Source: Yersinia mollaretii ATCC 43969 (lineage in GTDB: Bacteria; Pseudomonadota; Gammaproteobacteria; Enterobacterales; Enterobacteriaceae). Taken from it: a DNA stretch of 64,000 nucleotides. How positions within the stretch are numbered: position 1 is the stretch's first letter; each line of letters starts with the position of its first letter. The notes beneath the pieces are model-generated. The model saw only the letters and a program-made list of their open reading frames with translations. It was not told the origin of the DNA and searched no databases. Below are positions 9,410 through 20,055 of the stretch, in pieces. The position numbers and the translations under genes are program-made. Location of the stretch: the NCBI RefSeq assembly GCF_013282725.1, contig NZ_CP054043.1, positions 186,001 to 250,000 on the forward strand, written 5' to 3'.

Positions 9410-10279
9410 TTACGCAGACGGGGTAGATTCCGCTTTGGTGACCTGATGCAGATGCACATCCATTTGCGGGTAGGGAATACCAATGTTATGTGCATCCAGT
9501 GCACGTTTGAAGTTCTCCATCAGATCCCAATACACTTCCATTGCATCGCCATTAGTGGTCCAGACGCGGACAGTGAAGTTCAGTGAGGAGGCGGCCATCT
9601 CATTGAGGCGGACTGTGACTCCCTTGTCATGCATCACGCGCTTATCAGCAGCAATGATGTCACCCAGCACTTTCTTCACCACATCAATATCAGCATCATA
9701 GGCCACGCCAATCACCATGTCGGTGCGGCGGTTGGGTTCACGGCTGGTATTGATGATGTTGTTGGCGATGATTTTGCCATTGGGGACGACAATGATTTTG
9801 TCATCAACAGTGCGCAGAGTGGTTGAGAAAATCTGCACCTGCACCACCGTACCGGCTACACCACCCAAATCGACATACTCACCCGCTTTAAACGGGCGGA
9901 AGGCCACCAGCAACACGCCAGCGGCAAAGTTGGACAGGGAGCCTTGCAACGCCAAACCCACCGCTAAACCGGCGGCACCGATAACAGCGATCACCGAGGC
10001 CGTCTGCACCCCAAGGCGGCCTAATACCGCCACAATGGTGAAGGCCAGAATGCTGTAACGCGCCATTGCTGCCAAGAAATCCGCTACCGTGACATCAATG
10101 CCCCGTAACTTCATGACCCGACCGAGCATGCCCGAGACGACTTTGGCGATGATCGAGCCGACAGTCAGGATCAATAGCGCCGCGACCAGATTGACCGCAT
10201 ATTGAATCAGTAAATCTTGGTTATCCACCAACCAAGTGCTCGCGTTATTTATTCCATCAACTACGTTTAATTCTTCCAT
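9410..10279 (-). CDS. mscS: Small-conductance mechanosensitive channel MscS
   Basis: Inner-membrane heptameric channel that opens on hypo-osmotic shock. It has 289 residues. Three N-terminal helices are present. The pore-lining third helix has the Gly/Ala pattern [22 protein letters not shown]. It is followed by the beta domain ([31 protein letters not shown]) and the C-terminal alpha/beta domain. ATG 10279 is preferred over 10288, because AGGA is eight bases before it and the family starts MEELNVVD. It sits between argO and fbaA on the same strand, and the fbaA terminator separates it from the genes upstream. Confidence 0.96.
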   Translation of the reverse strand: MEELNVVDGINNASTWLVDNQDLLIQYAVNLVAALLILTVGSIIAKVVSGMLGRVMKLRGIDVTVADFLAAMARYSILAFTIVAVLGRLGVQTASVIAVIGAAGLAVGLALQGSLSNFAAGVLLVAFRPFKAGEYVDLGGVAGTVVQVQIFSTTLRTVDDKIIVVPNGKIIANNIINTSREPNRRTDMVIGVAYDADIDVVKKVLGDIIAADKRVMHDKGVTVRLNEMAASSLNFTVRVWTTNGDAMEVYWDLMENFKRALDAHNIGIPYPQMDVHLHQVTKAESTPSA

Positions 10280-10474
10280 TTGAACCATCCTACAAAAAGC
10301 TCCCAGCGGGAGAGATTACGCAAAAAAATACCGCAAAATACTGACTGACAAAGCAGAAAGCTCACCTAGGGTAACTAACAATGAGGAGTGATGCCAATTT
10401 TGCCCGCCAATCTCAACCGGATAGACCAGACAATGGATTCATCATATTAATCAAAGCAGCTGTTTTTAAAAACG

Positions 10475-10497
10475 AAAAAAGGCCCCGAGGGGCCTTT
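10475..10497 (-). terminator. Rho-independent terminator after fbaA
   Basis: The strong stem AAAGGCCCC / GGGGCCTTT (10479-10497) is followed on the minus strand by a run of T (complement of 10475-10480). It lies 25 bases past the fbaA stop and would end the epd-pgk-fbaA transcript. Confidence 0.9.
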
Positions 10498-10521
10498 CAT
10501 TACGAGTGGAGCAGTACTGAA

Positions 10522-11598
10522 TTACAGAACGTCTTTCGCGTTCAGCTCTTCAAATGCTTTTTCCAAACGCGCGATCATTGTTACCTGTGCAGCACGCAGC
10601 CATGCACGTGGATCGTAGAATTTCTTGTTCGGCTTGTCAGCACCTTCTGGGTTACCCAGTTGGCCTTGCAGATAGCCTTCGTTCTTTTTGTAGTAGTTCA
10701 GAATACCTTCCCACGTCGCCCATTGGGTGTCGGTGTCGATATTCATTTTCACTACGCCGTAGCTTACTGCTTCTTTGATTTCAGCAGCAGTAGAACCTGA
10801 GCCGCCATGGAACACGAAGTTCAGGCTGTTGTGCGGCAGATTGTGTTTCTTAGAAACATAATCCTGAGAATCACGCAGAATAGTCGGGGTCAGTTTCACG
10901 TTACCTGGTTTGTAAACACCGTGTACGTTACCGAAAGAGGCAGCGATGGTGAAACGTGGGCTGATTGCGTTCAGTTTTTCGTAAGCGTAATCAACGTCTT
11001 GTGGCTGAGTGTACAGAGAAGAGGCGTCCATGTGGCTATTGTCCACGCCATCTTCTTCACCACCAGTACAACCCAGTTCGATCTCCAGTGTCATACCCAG
11101 TTTCGCCATGCGAGTCAGGTACTTGCTGCAAATTTCGATGTTTTCTTCCAGGGACTCTTCTGACAGGTCAATCATGTGAGAAGAGAACAGCGGTTTGCCA
11201 GTCGCTGCGAAATGTTTCTCGCCTGCGTCCAACAAGCCGTCTAACCATGGCAGCAATTTCTTGGCGCAATGGTCAGTGTGCAGGATAACAGGAACACCAT
11301 AGTGCTCAGCCATTTGATGCACGTGGTGAGCGCCAGAGATAGCCCCCAGAATAGCAGCGCCTTGGCCTTCTGCTTTCACGCCTTTACCTGCGATGAATGC
11401 TGCACCACCGTTAGAGAACTGAACGATAACCGGCGCACGCACTTTGGCTGCTGTTTCCAGCACTGCGTTGATAGAGTCGGTGCCGACACAGTTAACTGCT
11501 GGCAGAGCAAAGTTGTTCTCTTTGGCTACTGCGAACACTTTCTGAACGTCATCACCTGTGATGACACCTGGTTTTACGAAATCAAAAATTTTAGACAT
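10522..11598 (-). CDS. fbaA: Fructose-bisphosphate aldolase, class II
   Basis: Zinc-dependent glycolytic aldolase. It has 358 residues, one short of the usual 359. Zinc and active-site motifs are VILHTDHCAKKLLPW (HxDH), ELGCTGGEEDGVDNSHMD, NVHGVYKPGNVKL and FHGGSGSTAAEI. It lies downstream of pgk with a 134-bp gap containing a GC-rich hairpin, and forms part of the epd-pgk-fbaA glycolytic block. Codon use (strong preference for CTG, GGT and CGT) fits a highly expressed gene. Confidence 0.98.
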   Translation of the reverse strand: MSKIFDFVKPGVITGDDVQKVFAVAKENNFALPAVNCVGTDSINAVLETAAKVRAPVIVQFSNGGAAFIAGKGVKAEGQGAAILGAISGAHHVHQMAEHYGVPVILHTDHCAKKLLPWLDGLLDAGEKHFAATGKPLFSSHMIDLSEESLEENIEICSKYLTRMAKLGMTLEIELGCTGGEEDGVDNSHMDASSLYTQPQDVDYAYEKLNAISPRFTIAASFGNVHGVYKPGNVKLTPTILRDSQDYVSKKHNLPHNSLNFVFHGGSGSTAAEIKEAVSYGVVKMNIDTDTQWATWEGILNYYKKNEGYLQGQLGNPEGADKPNKKFYDPRAWLRAAQVTMIARLEKAFEELNAKDVL

Positions 11599-11701
11599 GT
11601 ACGTTGTCCTGTTTCGTCGACTGAAGATAGCAGCTATCCGATGGGATAGGCCCTAAATGTAAATCGGTTTTCGCTTATCTCGCTGCATTAGCTAAAAGCG
11701 A

Positions 11702-11725
11702 AACGGGCGGCTTTCGCCCCCCGTT
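11702..11725 (-). other. GC-rich hairpin between pgk and fbaA
   Basis: AACGGG...CCCGTT encloses a further G/C-rich arm with a CTTT loop, immediately after the pgk stop. No T-run follows on the minus strand, so it looks more like an mRNA processing or stabilising hairpin than a full terminator. An fbaA promoter of its own in this gap is possible but was not resolved. Confidence 0.5.
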
Positions 11726-11732
11726 ATCTAAA

Positions 11733-12896
11733 TTACTGCTTAGCGCGTTCTTCCAGCATCACTACCGCTGGCAGTTTTTTCCCTTCAACGAACTCAAGGA
11801 ATGCACCGCCGCCAGTAGAGATGTAGGAGATTTGGTCAGCAATGCCGAACAGATCGATTGCTGCCAGTGTGTCACCGCCGCCTGCGATAGAGAATGCTTC
11901 GCTTTCTGCGATAGCACGAGCGACGATCTCGGTCCCTTTACGGAAGTTAGGGAATTCAAACACACCAACGGGGCCATTCCACAGAATGGTTTTGGCGTTT
12001 TTCAGGATCTCGGCCAGACGTTCCGCAGAGACGTCGCCCAAGTCCAGAATCTGCTCATCATCTTTAATCTGATCAGCAGGTTTCAGTGTTGCAGCGGCTG
12101 TTTCAGAGAACTCGGTAGCCACACGAACATCTGTTGGAACTGGGATGTCGCAAGTTTCCAGCAGGCGTTTGGCTTCTGGAATCAGGTCTGCTTCGTACAG
12201 TGATTTACCGACATTGTGGCCTTGAGCGGCAACGAAGGTGTTCGCAATACCCCCACCCACAATCAGCTGGTCAGCAATTTTAGACAGCGCACCCAACACA
12301 GTCAGTTTGGTTGACACTTTAGAACCACCGACGATAGCCACCATTGGGCGTGCTGGGTTACCCAGTGCTTTACCCAGTGCTTCCAGCTCGGCTGACAACA
12401 GCGGGCCGGCACAGGCGATAGGGGCAAATTTACCCACGCCGTGAGTCGATGCCTGAGCACGGTGAGCAGTACCAAATGCATCCATTACATACACATCACA
12501 CAGTGCGGCATATTTTTTGGATAATGTTTCGTCGTCTTTCTTCTCGCCTTTGTTAAAGCGAACGTTTTCCAGAACAACCAACTCGCCAGCTGCAATTTCA
12601 ACGCCGTCCAGATAGTCTTTCGCCAGACGTACCGGAGCAGACAATTTGTCTTTCAGGTAGTTAACGACTGGCAGCAAGGAGAACTCTTCGTTGTACTCGC
12701 CTTCGGTCGGGCGACCCAGATGAGAGGTAACCATTACTTTAGCGCCTTGCTTCAGTGCTGCTTCAATGGTCGGCAGAGATGCACGGATACGCGCATCAGA
12801 AGTCACTTTGCCATCTTTTACCGGAACATTGAGGTCCGCACGGATCAGCACGCGTTTGCCAGCCAGATCCAGATCGGTCATCTTAATTACAGACAT
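11733..12896 (-). CDS. pgk: Phosphoglycerate kinase
   Basis: Transfers phosphate from 1,3-bisphosphoglycerate to ADP. It has 387 residues, as in enterics. The N-terminal signature is [20 protein letters not shown]. The basic substrate patch includes [10 protein letters not shown] and [12 protein letters not shown]. The nucleotide domain has [23 protein letters not shown] and the glycine loop [11 protein letters not shown]. It lies 102 bp downstream of epd on the same strand. Highly expressed codon pattern. Confidence 0.98.
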   Translation of the reverse strand: MSVIKMTDLDLAGKRVLIRADLNVPVKDGKVTSDARIRASLPTIEAALKQGAKVMVTSHLGRPTEGEYNEEFSLLPVVNYLKDKLSAPVRLAKDYLDGVEIAAGELVVLENVRFNKGEKKDDETLSKKYAALCDVYVMDAFGTAHRAQASTHGVGKFAPIACAGPLLSAELEALGKALGNPARPMVAIVGGSKVSTKLTVLGALSKIADQLIVGGGIANTFVAAQGHNVGKSLYEADLIPEAKRLLETCDIPVPTDVRVATEFSETAAATLKPADQIKDDEQILDLGDVSAERLAEILKNAKTILWNGPVGVFEFPNFRKGTEIVARAIAESEAFSIAGGGDTLAAIDLFGIADQISYISTGGGAFLEFVEGKKLPAVVMLEERAKQ

Positions 12897-12998
12897 GGTG
12901 AATCCTCTTGTTGATTCTCTTTAAAGTTGCATAAGCTGCACATCAACGCCGATATAACCGCAGTTAACCACGGAAAAACAAGGCGTTGGCATACCATA

Positions 12999-14015
12999 CT
13001 AGAAACCACTTCGGGCCATCGCCAATGTCGTATCCAACATTCTATTGGCGAAACCCCATTCGTTATCGCACCATACCAACGTTTTAATTAGGTGCTGCCC
13101 ACTGACCCGCGTCTGAGTGCAATCGACAATCGCGCTGTGCGGATCATGGTTAAAATCGGTCGACACCAAGGGTAATTCCGTATAGTCAACTATACCACGA
13201 AATGAACCTCTTGCTGCCTTTTGCAAAAGCTGGTTAACCTCAGCCACGCCAACCGGGCTTGTCACGCTAACGCTTAAATCGATAGCCGTCACATTGATGG
13301 TTGGCACCCGCACCGAGATAGCTTCAAACCTGTCGCAAAACTTCGGAAAAATGCGGGTAATCCCTGCGGCCAGTTTGGTATCAACCGGGATAATGGACTG
13401 GCTTGCCGCTCGGGTACGACGTAAATCCTGATGATAAGCATCAATCACGGGCTGGTCATTCATTGATGAATGAATGGTGGTCACAGTGCCGGATTCAATC
13501 CCAAAAGCATCATCCAACAGCTGAATAATAGGAATAATGCAGTTCGTGGTACAAGAGGCGTTGGAAACAATCCGGTGCTCTGCCCGTAAATCTTGATGGT
13601 TAACACCATAGACCACGGTCGCATCCAGATCATGACCTCCGGGATGGGCAAACAGCACCTTTTTGGCACCAGAGGCTAAATGAGCCTCGCCATCAGCACG
13701 ACTGCCATACACGCCGCTACAATCCAGAACCACATCAATTCCTAACTCACCCCAGGGTAACTGCCCGATCTCTGGCTGATGCAGCAGCCGGATAATATCG
13801 TCCCCGACGTATAAATTGTCACGTTCCTGACGAACATCCCAAGCAAATCGGCCATGGCTGGAGTCATACTTCAACAGATGGGCCATCCCTTCCGCATTCG
13901 CCAACTCATTAATCGCCACCACTGAAATCTCTGCCCGACGACCTGATTCATACAATGCGCGTAAAACGCTACGGCCAATACGGCCAAAGCCATTTATCGC
14001 TATGCGGATTGTCAT
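12999..14015 (-). CDS. epd: Erythrose-4-phosphate dehydrogenase
   Basis: GAPDH-like enzyme that oxidises erythrose-4-phosphate to 4-phosphoerythronate for pyridoxal phosphate synthesis. It has 338 residues. The NAD-binding motif is [19 protein letters not shown]. The catalytic Cys is in [13 protein letters not shown], with the conserved His in [12 protein letters not shown]. The C-terminus has [15 protein letters not shown]. Epd is favoured over gapA by its position directly upstream of pgk-fbaA and by sequence features such as the [14 protein letters not shown] stretch. Codon use is less biased than in pgk. Confidence 0.95.
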   Translation of the reverse strand: MTIRIAINGFGRIGRSVLRALYESGRRAEISVVAINELANAEGMAHLLKYDSSHGRFAWDVRQERDNLYVGDDIIRLLHQPEIGQLPWGELGIDVVLDCSGVYGSRADGEAHLASGAKKVLFAHPGGHDLDATVVYGVNHQDLRAEHRIVSNASCTTNCIIPIIQLLDDAFGIESGTVTTIHSSMNDQPVIDAYHQDLRRTRAASQSIIPVDTKLAAGITRIFPKFCDRFEAISVRVPTINVTAIDLSVSVTSPVGVAEVNQLLQKAARGSFRGIVDYTELPLVSTDFNHDPHSAIVDCTQTRVSGQHLIKTLVWCDNEWGFANRMLDTTLAMARSGF

Positions 14016-14160
14016 GTTACTCCCTGTTGCTGGTTATTATCATGCAACCCTATAGCCTACTGCACTGCACCCTAAGATGTTAATCGTCTAATCACAATTC
14101 AGCCAGAATAGGTCCAGCTTTTTCTTCAGCAAATTGAGCTGAAATAGAAAACGAATCATG

Positions 14161-14176
14161 ACTGAAACGCTTCAGC
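14161..14176. promoter_or_regulatory. Cra (FruR)-like operator upstream of epd
   Basis: ACTGAAACGCTTCAGC carries the palindromic arms CTGAA / TTCAG with a four-base centre, very close to the Cra consensus GCTGAAtCGaTTCAGC. It lies about 145 bp before the epd start. In E. coli, Cra represses the epd-pgk operon, so the site is placed as expected. Binding itself is inferred. Confidence 0.7.
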
Positions 14177-14251
14177 CAGAATAAACCAAACTAAGCATAA
14201 AAGGAATATCTGCCTGATAAAGGGCACAATTCATCCATCAATTGGCGAAAA

Positions 14252-14275
14252 AAAAGACCGCCGAAGCGGTCTTTT
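14252..14275 (-). terminator. Rho-independent terminator after tktA
   Basis: Ten-base perfect stem AAAAGACCGC / GCGGTCTTTT with a four-base loop. On the minus strand it is followed by a T-rich run from the A-tract at 14247-14255. It lies 66 bases past the tktA stop. Confidence 0.9.
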
Positions 14276-14341
14276 AACAGGTGCATTACCGGGACTCTCA
14301 TCACCGTTTACACCCGATTATAGCCTTGATAACGTCGCTGC

Positions 14342-16336
14342 TTATTTCAACAACGCCTGAGCTTGCGCCACCACGTTTTCTACGGTGAAACCAAACTCTT
14401 TGAACAGCAAGTCAGCGGGAGCAGATTCACCGAAGGAGTGCATCCCCACCACTGCGCCATTCAGGCCAACATATTTGTACCAGTAATCAGCAATGCCCGC
14501 TTCGACTGCAACGCGTGCGCTGACAGCTGATGGCAATACAGATTCACGGTAAGCCGCGTCTTGTTTGTCGAATGCATCAGTTGATGGCATAGAGACAACA
14601 CGCACTTTACGGCCAGCGGCGGTCAATTGATCCGCAGCAGCAACCGCCAGTTCAACTTCAGAACCCGTCGCGATAAAGATCAATTCAGGTTGGCCAGCGC
14701 AATCTTTCAGCACATACGCGCCTTTAGAGATGTTGGCTAACTGCTCAGCAGTACGTGGCTGTTGTGCCAGATTCTGGCGAGAGAAGATCAGTGCGCTTGG
14801 GCCATCTTTACGCTCAAGTGCATATTGCCATGCCACCGCAGATTCAACCTGATCACAAGGACGCCAAGTGCTCATGTTCGGTGTGACGCGCAGGCTTGCC
14901 ATCTGCTCAACGGGCTGATGGGTTGGGCCATCTTCGCCCAGACCAATTGAGTCATGGGTGTAGACGAACACACTACGGATTTTCATCAGTGCCGCCATGC
15001 GCACTGCGTTACGGGCATACTCCACAAACATCAGGAAGGTCGCGCCGTAAGGGATGAAGCCACCGTGCAGCGCGATACCGTTCATGATGGCAGACATACC
15101 AAATTCACGGACACCGTAGTGAATGTAGTTACCGGCCAGATCGTCGCTCAGCGATTTAGAGCCAGACCAGATAGTCAGGTTACTCGGTGCCAAGTCGGCA
15201 GAACCGCCGAGGAATTCAGGTAACACTTTACCGAAAGCTTCCAGTGCATTTTGCGAGGCTTTGCGGCTCGCAATGTTAGCCGGATTGGCTTGCAGTTGTT
15301 CGATGAATTTCTTCGATTCAGTCGCCCAGTTAGCTGGCAGCTCACCGCTGACGCGGCGTTTGAATTCCGCAGCCAGTTCTGGATAAGCTTTAGCATAAGC
15401 AGCGAACTTCTCGTTCCAAGCGGCTTCTTTCGCTTTACCCGCTTCTTTAGCATCCCACGCAGCATAGATATCTTGCGGGATTTCGAATGGAGGGTATTTC
15501 CAGCCCAGTGCAACACGGGTCGCAGCGACTTCGTCGGCACCTAATGGTGCGCCGTGTGAGTCATGAGTACCCGCTTTCTTCGGTGAGCCAAAACCGATAA
15601 TGGTTTTGCACATCAACAATGCAGGTTTGTCGGTAACTTTGTGAGCTTCTTCAATGGCGGCTTTGATGGCATCCGCGTTATGACCATCAACACCACGAAC
15701 GACGTGCCAGCCGTAAGCTTCGAAACGGGCCGCTGTGTCATCGGTGAACCAGCCTTCAACATGACCATCGATAGAGATACCGTTGTCATCGTAGAACGCA
15801 GTCAGTTTGCCCAGCTTCATGGTGCCAGCCAGAGAACAGACTTCGTGAGAGATGCCTTCCATCATGCAACCGTCGCCCATAAAAGCATAGGTGTGGTGAT
15901 CGACAACATCATGGCCAGGGCGGTTAAACTGCGCGCCCAGTGTGCGTTCGGCAATCGCAAAACCAACGGCATTAGCAATGCCCTGACCCAGCGGGCCAGT
16001 GGTGGTTTCTACGCCTGCGGTATAGCCATATTCTGGGTGACCTGGCGTTTTAGAGTGCAATTGGCGGAAGTTTTTCAACTCTTCCATCGGCAGATCATAG
16101 CCAGTGAGATGCAGCAGACTATAGATCAACATAGAGCCGTGACCATTCGACAAGACGAAACGGTCGCGATCTGCCCAGTGTGGATTCGTTGGATTATGAT
16201 TCAGGTAATCACGCCACAGAACTTCGGCAATATCTGCCATACCCATGGGGGCACCGGGGTGGCCGGAATTCGCTTTTTGCACTGCGTCCATGCTTAGTGC
16301 GCGGATCGCGTTGGCAAGCTCTTTACGAGAGGACAT
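14342..16336 (-). CDS. tktA: Transketolase 1
   Basis: Thiamine-diphosphate enzyme of the non-oxidative pentose phosphate pathway, moving two-carbon units between sugar phosphates. It has 664 residues, as in E. coli TktA. The ThDP-binding motif starts [18 protein letters not shown] near residue 154. The catalytic Glu lies in [17 protein letters not shown], and [14 protein letters not shown] and FSRQNL are family motifs. Start [20 protein letters not shown] is preceded by a GGAG-like site. rpiA in the same window supplies its substrate. Confidence 0.98.
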   Translation of the reverse strand: MSSRKELANAIRALSMDAVQKANSGHPGAPMGMADIAEVLWRDYLNHNPTNPHWADRDRFVLSNGHGSMLIYSLLHLTGYDLPMEELKNFRQLHSKTPGHPEYGYTAGVETTTGPLGQGIANAVGFAIAERTLGAQFNRPGHDVVDHHTYAFMGDGCMMEGISHEVCSLAGTMKLGKLTAFYDDNGISIDGHVEGWFTDDTAARFEAYGWHVVRGVDGHNADAIKAAIEEAHKVTDKPALLMCKTIIGFGSPKKAGTHDSHGAPLGADEVAATRVALGWKYPPFEIPQDIYAAWDAKEAGKAKEAAWNEKFAAYAKAYPELAAEFKRRVSGELPANWATESKKFIEQLQANPANIASRKASQNALEAFGKVLPEFLGGSADLAPSNLTIWSGSKSLSDDLAGNYIHYGVREFGMSAIMNGIALHGGFIPYGATFLMFVEYARNAVRMAALMKIRSVFVYTHDSIGLGEDGPTHQPVEQMASLRVTPNMSTWRPCDQVESAVAWQYALERKDGPSALIFSRQNLAQQPRTAEQLANISKGAYVLKDCAGQPELIFIATGSEVELAVAAADQLTAAGRKVRVVSMPSTDAFDKQDAAYRESVLPSAVSARVAVEAGIADYWYKYVGLNGAVVGMHSFGESAPADLLFKEFGFTVENVVAQAQALLK

Positions 16337-16808
16337 GTTTTACTCCAGGTCGGATTAAAAAAAGCGTTCAAGTTTACCATTTTCTCAGACTCAGCATCGA
16401 AACGGCAATCACTAAAACCTAATCAGCTATAACTTCCATATTAATGGCTAATGGAATCTGCTGGTTTTCAGAATAAAGCTATAGCTGTAACGCCAAAGGC
16501 ACGGTAACCTCGCTGCGTTTTTAGCCACACAATGAGCGGGTAAACACTCGAGGGGCTGGAAGTGCTCGTTTTTGCAAACAGACCAGCACAAACCTTACTT
16601 TGCAATCACAATTTCGGGCAAGACCTATTGCCGACAGAGTAGAACAACCGCCGTCGATTCAACAGCTATTAATGCAATAGTTGACAAGAATGTGACAACC
16701 GCTATAGGCAAAGCGCGATGAATAGATAACCGCAGATAATGCGTTATCGACACCAATAGAACTGCCCTATCCAATGATGAAAATGGCGTAACCACAGGAA
16801 AAAGTGTT
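16337..16808. other. tktA-loiP divergent intergenic region (472 bp)
   Basis: No gene is supported; the only longer open frame (16625-16843, minus) overlaps the loiP start and has no ribosome site. It must hold the tktA promoter on the left and the loiP promoter on the right. A clear sigma-70-like pair for loiP is listed separately. Confidence 0.5.
16681..16708 (+). promoter_or_regulatory. Candidate sigma-70 promoter for loiP
   Basis: A perfect -35 box TTGACA (16681-16686), a 16-base spacer, then TATAGG (16703-16708, four of six consensus bases), 100 bases before the loiP ATG. Chosen by eye; no start site is known. Confidence 0.45.
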
Positions 16809-17561
16809 ATGAAAATCCGTACTTCAATGATTGCACTGGGCATGACAGCGCTGCTGAGCGGCTGCCAAAATATGAATGCTGATGGCTTAATGCAGTCTGG
16901 CGCGCAAGCTTTTCAAGCTGCAACCCTAAGCGACGCTGATGTCAAAAACCTCAGTGAAAAATCTTGCGTAGAAATGGATCAGAAGGCCCAAATTGCCCCC
17001 GCAGATAGCACCTACGGTAAGCGTCTGGCGAAAATATCGGCCGCATTAGGTGATAATATCAATGGTACGCCAGCCAACTATAAGGTTTACGTGACCAAAG
17101 ATGTGAATGCCTGGGCGATGGCTAACGGCTGTATTCGTGTCTACAGCGGCCTGATGGACATGATGACCGACAATGAAGTGGAAGGTGTTTTGGGCCATGA
17201 AATGGGCCATGTGGCATTGGGTCATACTCGCAAAGCAATGCAAGTGGCCTACGGCACCACAGCCCTGCGCACGGCGGCAGCCTCCGCTGGCGGTGTTGCC
17301 GGGCAACTGTCGCAATCTCAGTTGGCCGATATTGGCGAAAAGTTAGTGAGCGCCCAGTTCTCGCAAAAGCAGGAAAGTGAAGCCGATGATTACTCATTCG
17401 ATCTGCTGAAAAAACGGGGTATCGATCCTAACGGTTTAGTGACCAGCTTTGAAAAACTGGCAACCATGGAAGCAGGGCGCACCAGCAGCATGTTTGATGA
17501 CCATCCCTCCTCGCAAGCTCGCGCCGAACATATCCGCCAGCGCATTGCGACCGAAAAGTAA
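16809..17561 (+). CDS. loiP: Outer-membrane lipoprotein metalloprotease LoiP
   Basis: M48-family zinc peptidase anchored as a lipoprotein, related to E. coli LoiP (YggG), which is active at low osmolarity. It has 250 residues. The signal peptide ends in the lipobox LLSGC (Cys near residue 19). The zinc motif HEMGH lies in EGVLGHEMGHVALGHTRKAM near residue 130. The third ligand Glu is in KQESEADDYSFDLL. The residue after Cys is Gln, so Lol sorting to the outer membrane is expected. A bidirectional terminator separates it from the convergent Rieske gene. Confidence 0.95.
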   Translation: MKIRTSMIALGMTALLSGCQNMNADGLMQSGAQAFQAATLSDADVKNLSEKSCVEMDQKAQIAPADSTYGKRLAKISAALGDNINGTPANYKVYVTKDVNAWAMANGCIRVYSGLMDMMTDNEVEGVLGHEMGHVALGHTRKAMQVAYGTTALRTAAASAGGVAGQLSQSQLADIGEKLVSAQFSQKQESEADDYSFDLLKKRGIDPNGLVTSFEKLATMEAGRTSSMFDDHPSSQARAEHIRQRIATEK

Positions 17562-17584
17562 ATCAGGCCAACTTATCAATCCAG

Positions 17585-17608
17585 AACGCCCGTGATGATA
17601 CGGGCGTT
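17585..17608 (+). terminator. Terminator between loiP and the Rieske gene
   Basis: Nine-base perfect stem AACGCCCGT / ACGGGCGTT with a six-base loop, between convergent genes. T content after the stem is modest (ATTGTG), so strength is uncertain. It could serve both strands. Confidence 0.65.
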
Positions 17609-17615
17609 ATTGTGA

Positions 17616-17933
17616 CTAACCGCCCTCGCCCAAATCGACCTCAATTTGATCGCCATTGATTCGCACCGGATAGACCTCTAAATCCCGATCACCGGGTTCC
17701 CGCAAACACTGCCCGGAGCGGATATCAAACAGCGCACCATGCAAAGGGCACTCTATGGTCGCACCATCAACAAATCCCTGACTTAATAAGGCATTAGCAT
17801 GAGGGCAGATATCTTCCATCGCGAAATATTCGCCATCAACCAGATAAATACCAATCCTTTTATCATCTGCCTTGGCGGAGAAAGGAGAGTCTGGCTTGAC
17901 GTAATTGACCTTACAAACGCTGAACCACCCCAT
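17616..17933 (-). CDS. Rieske-type [2Fe-2S] ferredoxin-like protein
   Basis: 105-residue protein made only of a Rieske fold. The cluster ligands are CPHANALLSQG (Cys-x-His) and the second pair in IECPLHGALFDIRSGQC (Cys-x2-His). It resembles the small NirD/HcaC-type ferredoxin subunits. No partner oxygenase or reductase gene is adjacent, so its electron partner is unknown. ATG 17933 is chosen because GTGGAGGCTTCA just before it gives a strong GGAGG site. The longer reading from 17945 would begin on that site. A terminator separates it from speA. Confidence 0.85.
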   Translation of the reverse strand: MGWFSVCKVNYVKPDSPFSAKADDKRIGIYLVDGEYFAMEDICPHANALLSQGFVDGATIECPLHGALFDIRSGQCLREPGDRDLEVYPVRINGDQIEVDLGEGG

Positions 17934-18026
17934 TGAAGCCTCCACGATACTCGCACCGTCACAATTAAAACCATTAATATGAGTGTGGTTGAGATTGGGT
18001 GAATTACCAGTGGGGATAAAAACAAA

Positions 18027-18050
18027 AAGGGCAAACCGAGGCTTGCCCTT
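18027..18050 (-). terminator. Rho-independent terminator after speA
   Basis: Eight-base perfect stem AAGGGCAA / TTGCCCTT, followed on the minus strand by TTTTTGTTTTT-like sequence. It lies 26 bases past the speA stop. Confidence 0.85.
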
Positions 18051-18075
18051 AAGTCACGATAAAACAATCAGTTAC

Positions 18076-20055
18076 TTACTCGTCTTCGAGGTAAGTATAG
18101 CCGTATAGACCCGCTTCAAACTCTTCCATAAACTGAGCTTGTAGCTCGGTGTCCAGATCCGTCTCTTTCACTTGATCACGGAAATGCGCCAGCAGCTTCT
18201 CTGGATTCAGCTGAACGTACTCCAGCATATCGGCAACGGTATCGCCTTCATCAGTTTGCTCAACTTCCACCGTGCCATCAGGGAATACATACACATCCAC
18301 GGCGGCGGTATCACCGAACAGGTTGTGCATATTGCCCAAAATTTCCTGATAAGCACCGACCATAAAGAAGCCCAACAGCGGTGGGTTTTCTGCATCATAT
18401 GGCGGCATTGGCATGGTGGTGGCTACCCCATCACCATCAATATAGTGGTCAATGGTGCCATCAGAGTCACAAGTGATGTCCAGCAACACTGCGCGGCGCT
18501 CTGGCGGCTTATCTAAACCTTCCAGTGGCAAGACCGGGAACAGCTGATCGATGCCCCATGCATCCGGCATTGATTGGAACAGCGAGAAGTTAACATACAG
18601 CTTGTCGGCCATACGCTCTTGCAGCTCATCAATAATGGGCCGGTGTGCGCGGTTGCTTGGATCCAGCTGCTTTTGGATCTCATTGCAAATGCTCAGATAC
18701 AGCTCTTCAGCCCAAGCGCGTTGTGCCAACTCCAGCATCCCGTGGGCATATTGGGTATGAACATCGTGCAAGTCCATCTGGCTATCATGGAGCCATTCAC
18801 GCAGCGAGCGGCGGTTTTCTGGCTCCTGCATCTCCAGCCAAGTGTCCCACAAACTCTCTAATGCGCGAGGTGCATCGGCTGCCGGTGGTACTGGCTCGTT
18901 GAACTCATTACGCTCTACGCCGATCACATTGGAGACCAGCACCGTGTGATGCGCGGTGACAGCACGGCCAGATTCAGTAATGACAGTAGGATGCGGCAGA
19001 CCGTGCTCATTACAAGCATCACCGATACCCCAGATAACATTATTGGCATATTCATTTAAGCCATAGTTAACCGAGCAATCGGATTGAGAGCGCGTTCCTT
19101 CGTAATCCACCCCCAGACCACCACCCACATCGAAGCACTGGATATTGACGCCCAACTTGTGTAGCTCCACATAAAAACGTGCAGATTCACGCACGCCAGT
19201 GGAGATATCACGGATGTTGGAGAGCTGAGAGCCTAAGTGGAAATGCAACAATTGCAGGCTGTCCAGACTGTTGGCTTCGCGCAACATATCAACCAGTTGC
19301 AACACCTGAGTCGCTGACAAACCAAATTTGGATTTTTCACCCCCACTGGCCTGCCACTTACCGGAACCTTGTGATGCCAGACGCGCACGGACACCCAAAC
19401 GTGGTACCACATTTAGGCGCTCGGCTTCTTCCAGTACCATTTTGATTTCTGACATCTTTTCGATGACCAGATAGACCTTATGGCCCAGTTTTTCACCAAT
19501 TAATGCCAGACGGATATATTCACGGTCTTTATAGCCATTACAAACGATGACCGAGCGGGTCATACCGGCATGAGCCAGAACCGCCATCATTTCAGCTTTA
19601 GAACCCGCTTCTAGCCCTAACGGCTCACCAGAACTTACTAAGGATTCGATGACCCGGCGATGCTGGTTGACCTTAATCGGGTAAACCAGGAAGTAATCGC
19701 CTTCATAGCCAAAAGATTCACGCGCACGTTTAAACGCGCCGTTAATTGAGCGCAAACGATGCTGCAAAATTTGTGGGAAACAGAATAACGCAGGCAGGCG
19801 CTGCCCCTGTTCAAGCTGCATTCCTTTGACCAGTTGTGCCAAATCAACACGCGCTTCACGAACATCGGGATCAGGGCAAACACTAATATGACCCAACTCA
19901 TTGACGTCAAAATAGTTGCCACCCCAGTAGGCGACGTTATACGTGCTCAGCATCTTGCTGGCATTACGGTCATTCATGGCAACCTCCTGCATGGAGCGTA
20001 AAGAAACATGTGCGCCCGCAGCTGACGGACGGCCAATCAAGTTATCATCAGACAT
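18076..20055 (-). CDS. speA: Biosynthetic arginine decarboxylase
   Basis: PLP enzyme that makes agmatine from arginine, the first step of one route to putrescine. It has 659 residues, standard for SpeA. The PLP lysine is in [18 protein letters not shown]. The glycine loop is [17 protein letters not shown]. The TIM-barrel and C-terminal beta domain are both complete ([20 protein letters not shown]). Start [14 protein letters not shown]. speB (agmatinase) is not next to it, as it often is in E. coli relatives. The aguB-aguA pair at 28.1-30.1 kb would process the agmatine instead. Confidence 0.97.
   Translation of the reverse strand: MSDDNLIGRPSAAGAHVSLRSMQEVAMNDRNASKMLSTYNVAYWGGNYFDVNELGHISVCPDPDVREARVDLAQLVKGMQLEQGQRLPALFCFPQILQHRLRSINGAFKRARESFGYEGDYFLVYPIKVNQHRRVIESLVSSGEPLGLEAGSKAEMMAVLAHAGMTRSVIVCNGYKDREYIRLALIGEKLGHKVYLVIEKMSEIKMVLEEAERLNVVPRLGVRARLASQGSGKWQASGGEKSKFGLSATQVLQLVDMLREANSLDSLQLLHFHLGSQLSNIRDISTGVRESARFYVELHKLGVNIQCFDVGGGLGVDYEGTRSQSDCSVNYGLNEYANNVIWGIGDACNEHGLPHPTVITESGRAVTAHHTVLVSNVIGVERNEFNEPVPPAADAPRALESLWDTWLEMQEPENRRSLREWLHDSQMDLHDVHTQYAHGMLELAQRAWAEELYLSICNEIQKQLDPSNRAHRPIIDELQERMADKLYVNFSLFQSMPDAWGIDQLFPVLPLEGLDKPPERRAVLLDITCDSDGTIDHYIDGDGVATTMPMPPYDAENPPLLGFFMVGAYQEILGNMHNLFGDTAAVDVYVFPDGTVEVEQTDEGDTVADMLEYVQLNPEKLLAHFRDQVKETDLDTELQAQFMEEFEAGLYGYTYLEDE

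Larger units (their letters stand above)
14016..14341. other. epd-tktA intergenic region (326 bp)
   Basis: Contains the epd promoter region with a Cra-like palindrome at 14161-14176 and the tktA terminator at 14252-14275. No coding potential is seen. Stop codons break all frames, and 14276-14341 is the short tktA 3' flank. Confidence 0.6.

Noticed and set aside
10381..11649. Several long plus-strand frames opposite fbaA and similar ones opposite pgk and tktA
   Set aside because: They are antisense shadows of highly expressed genes with strong codon bias, which produces long open frames by chance.
17616..17945. Rieske protein as the small subunit of nitrite reductase (NirD)
   Set aside because: No nirB or other nitrite reductase gene is adjacent and the sequence is a generic small Rieske ferredoxin, so no specific name was given.
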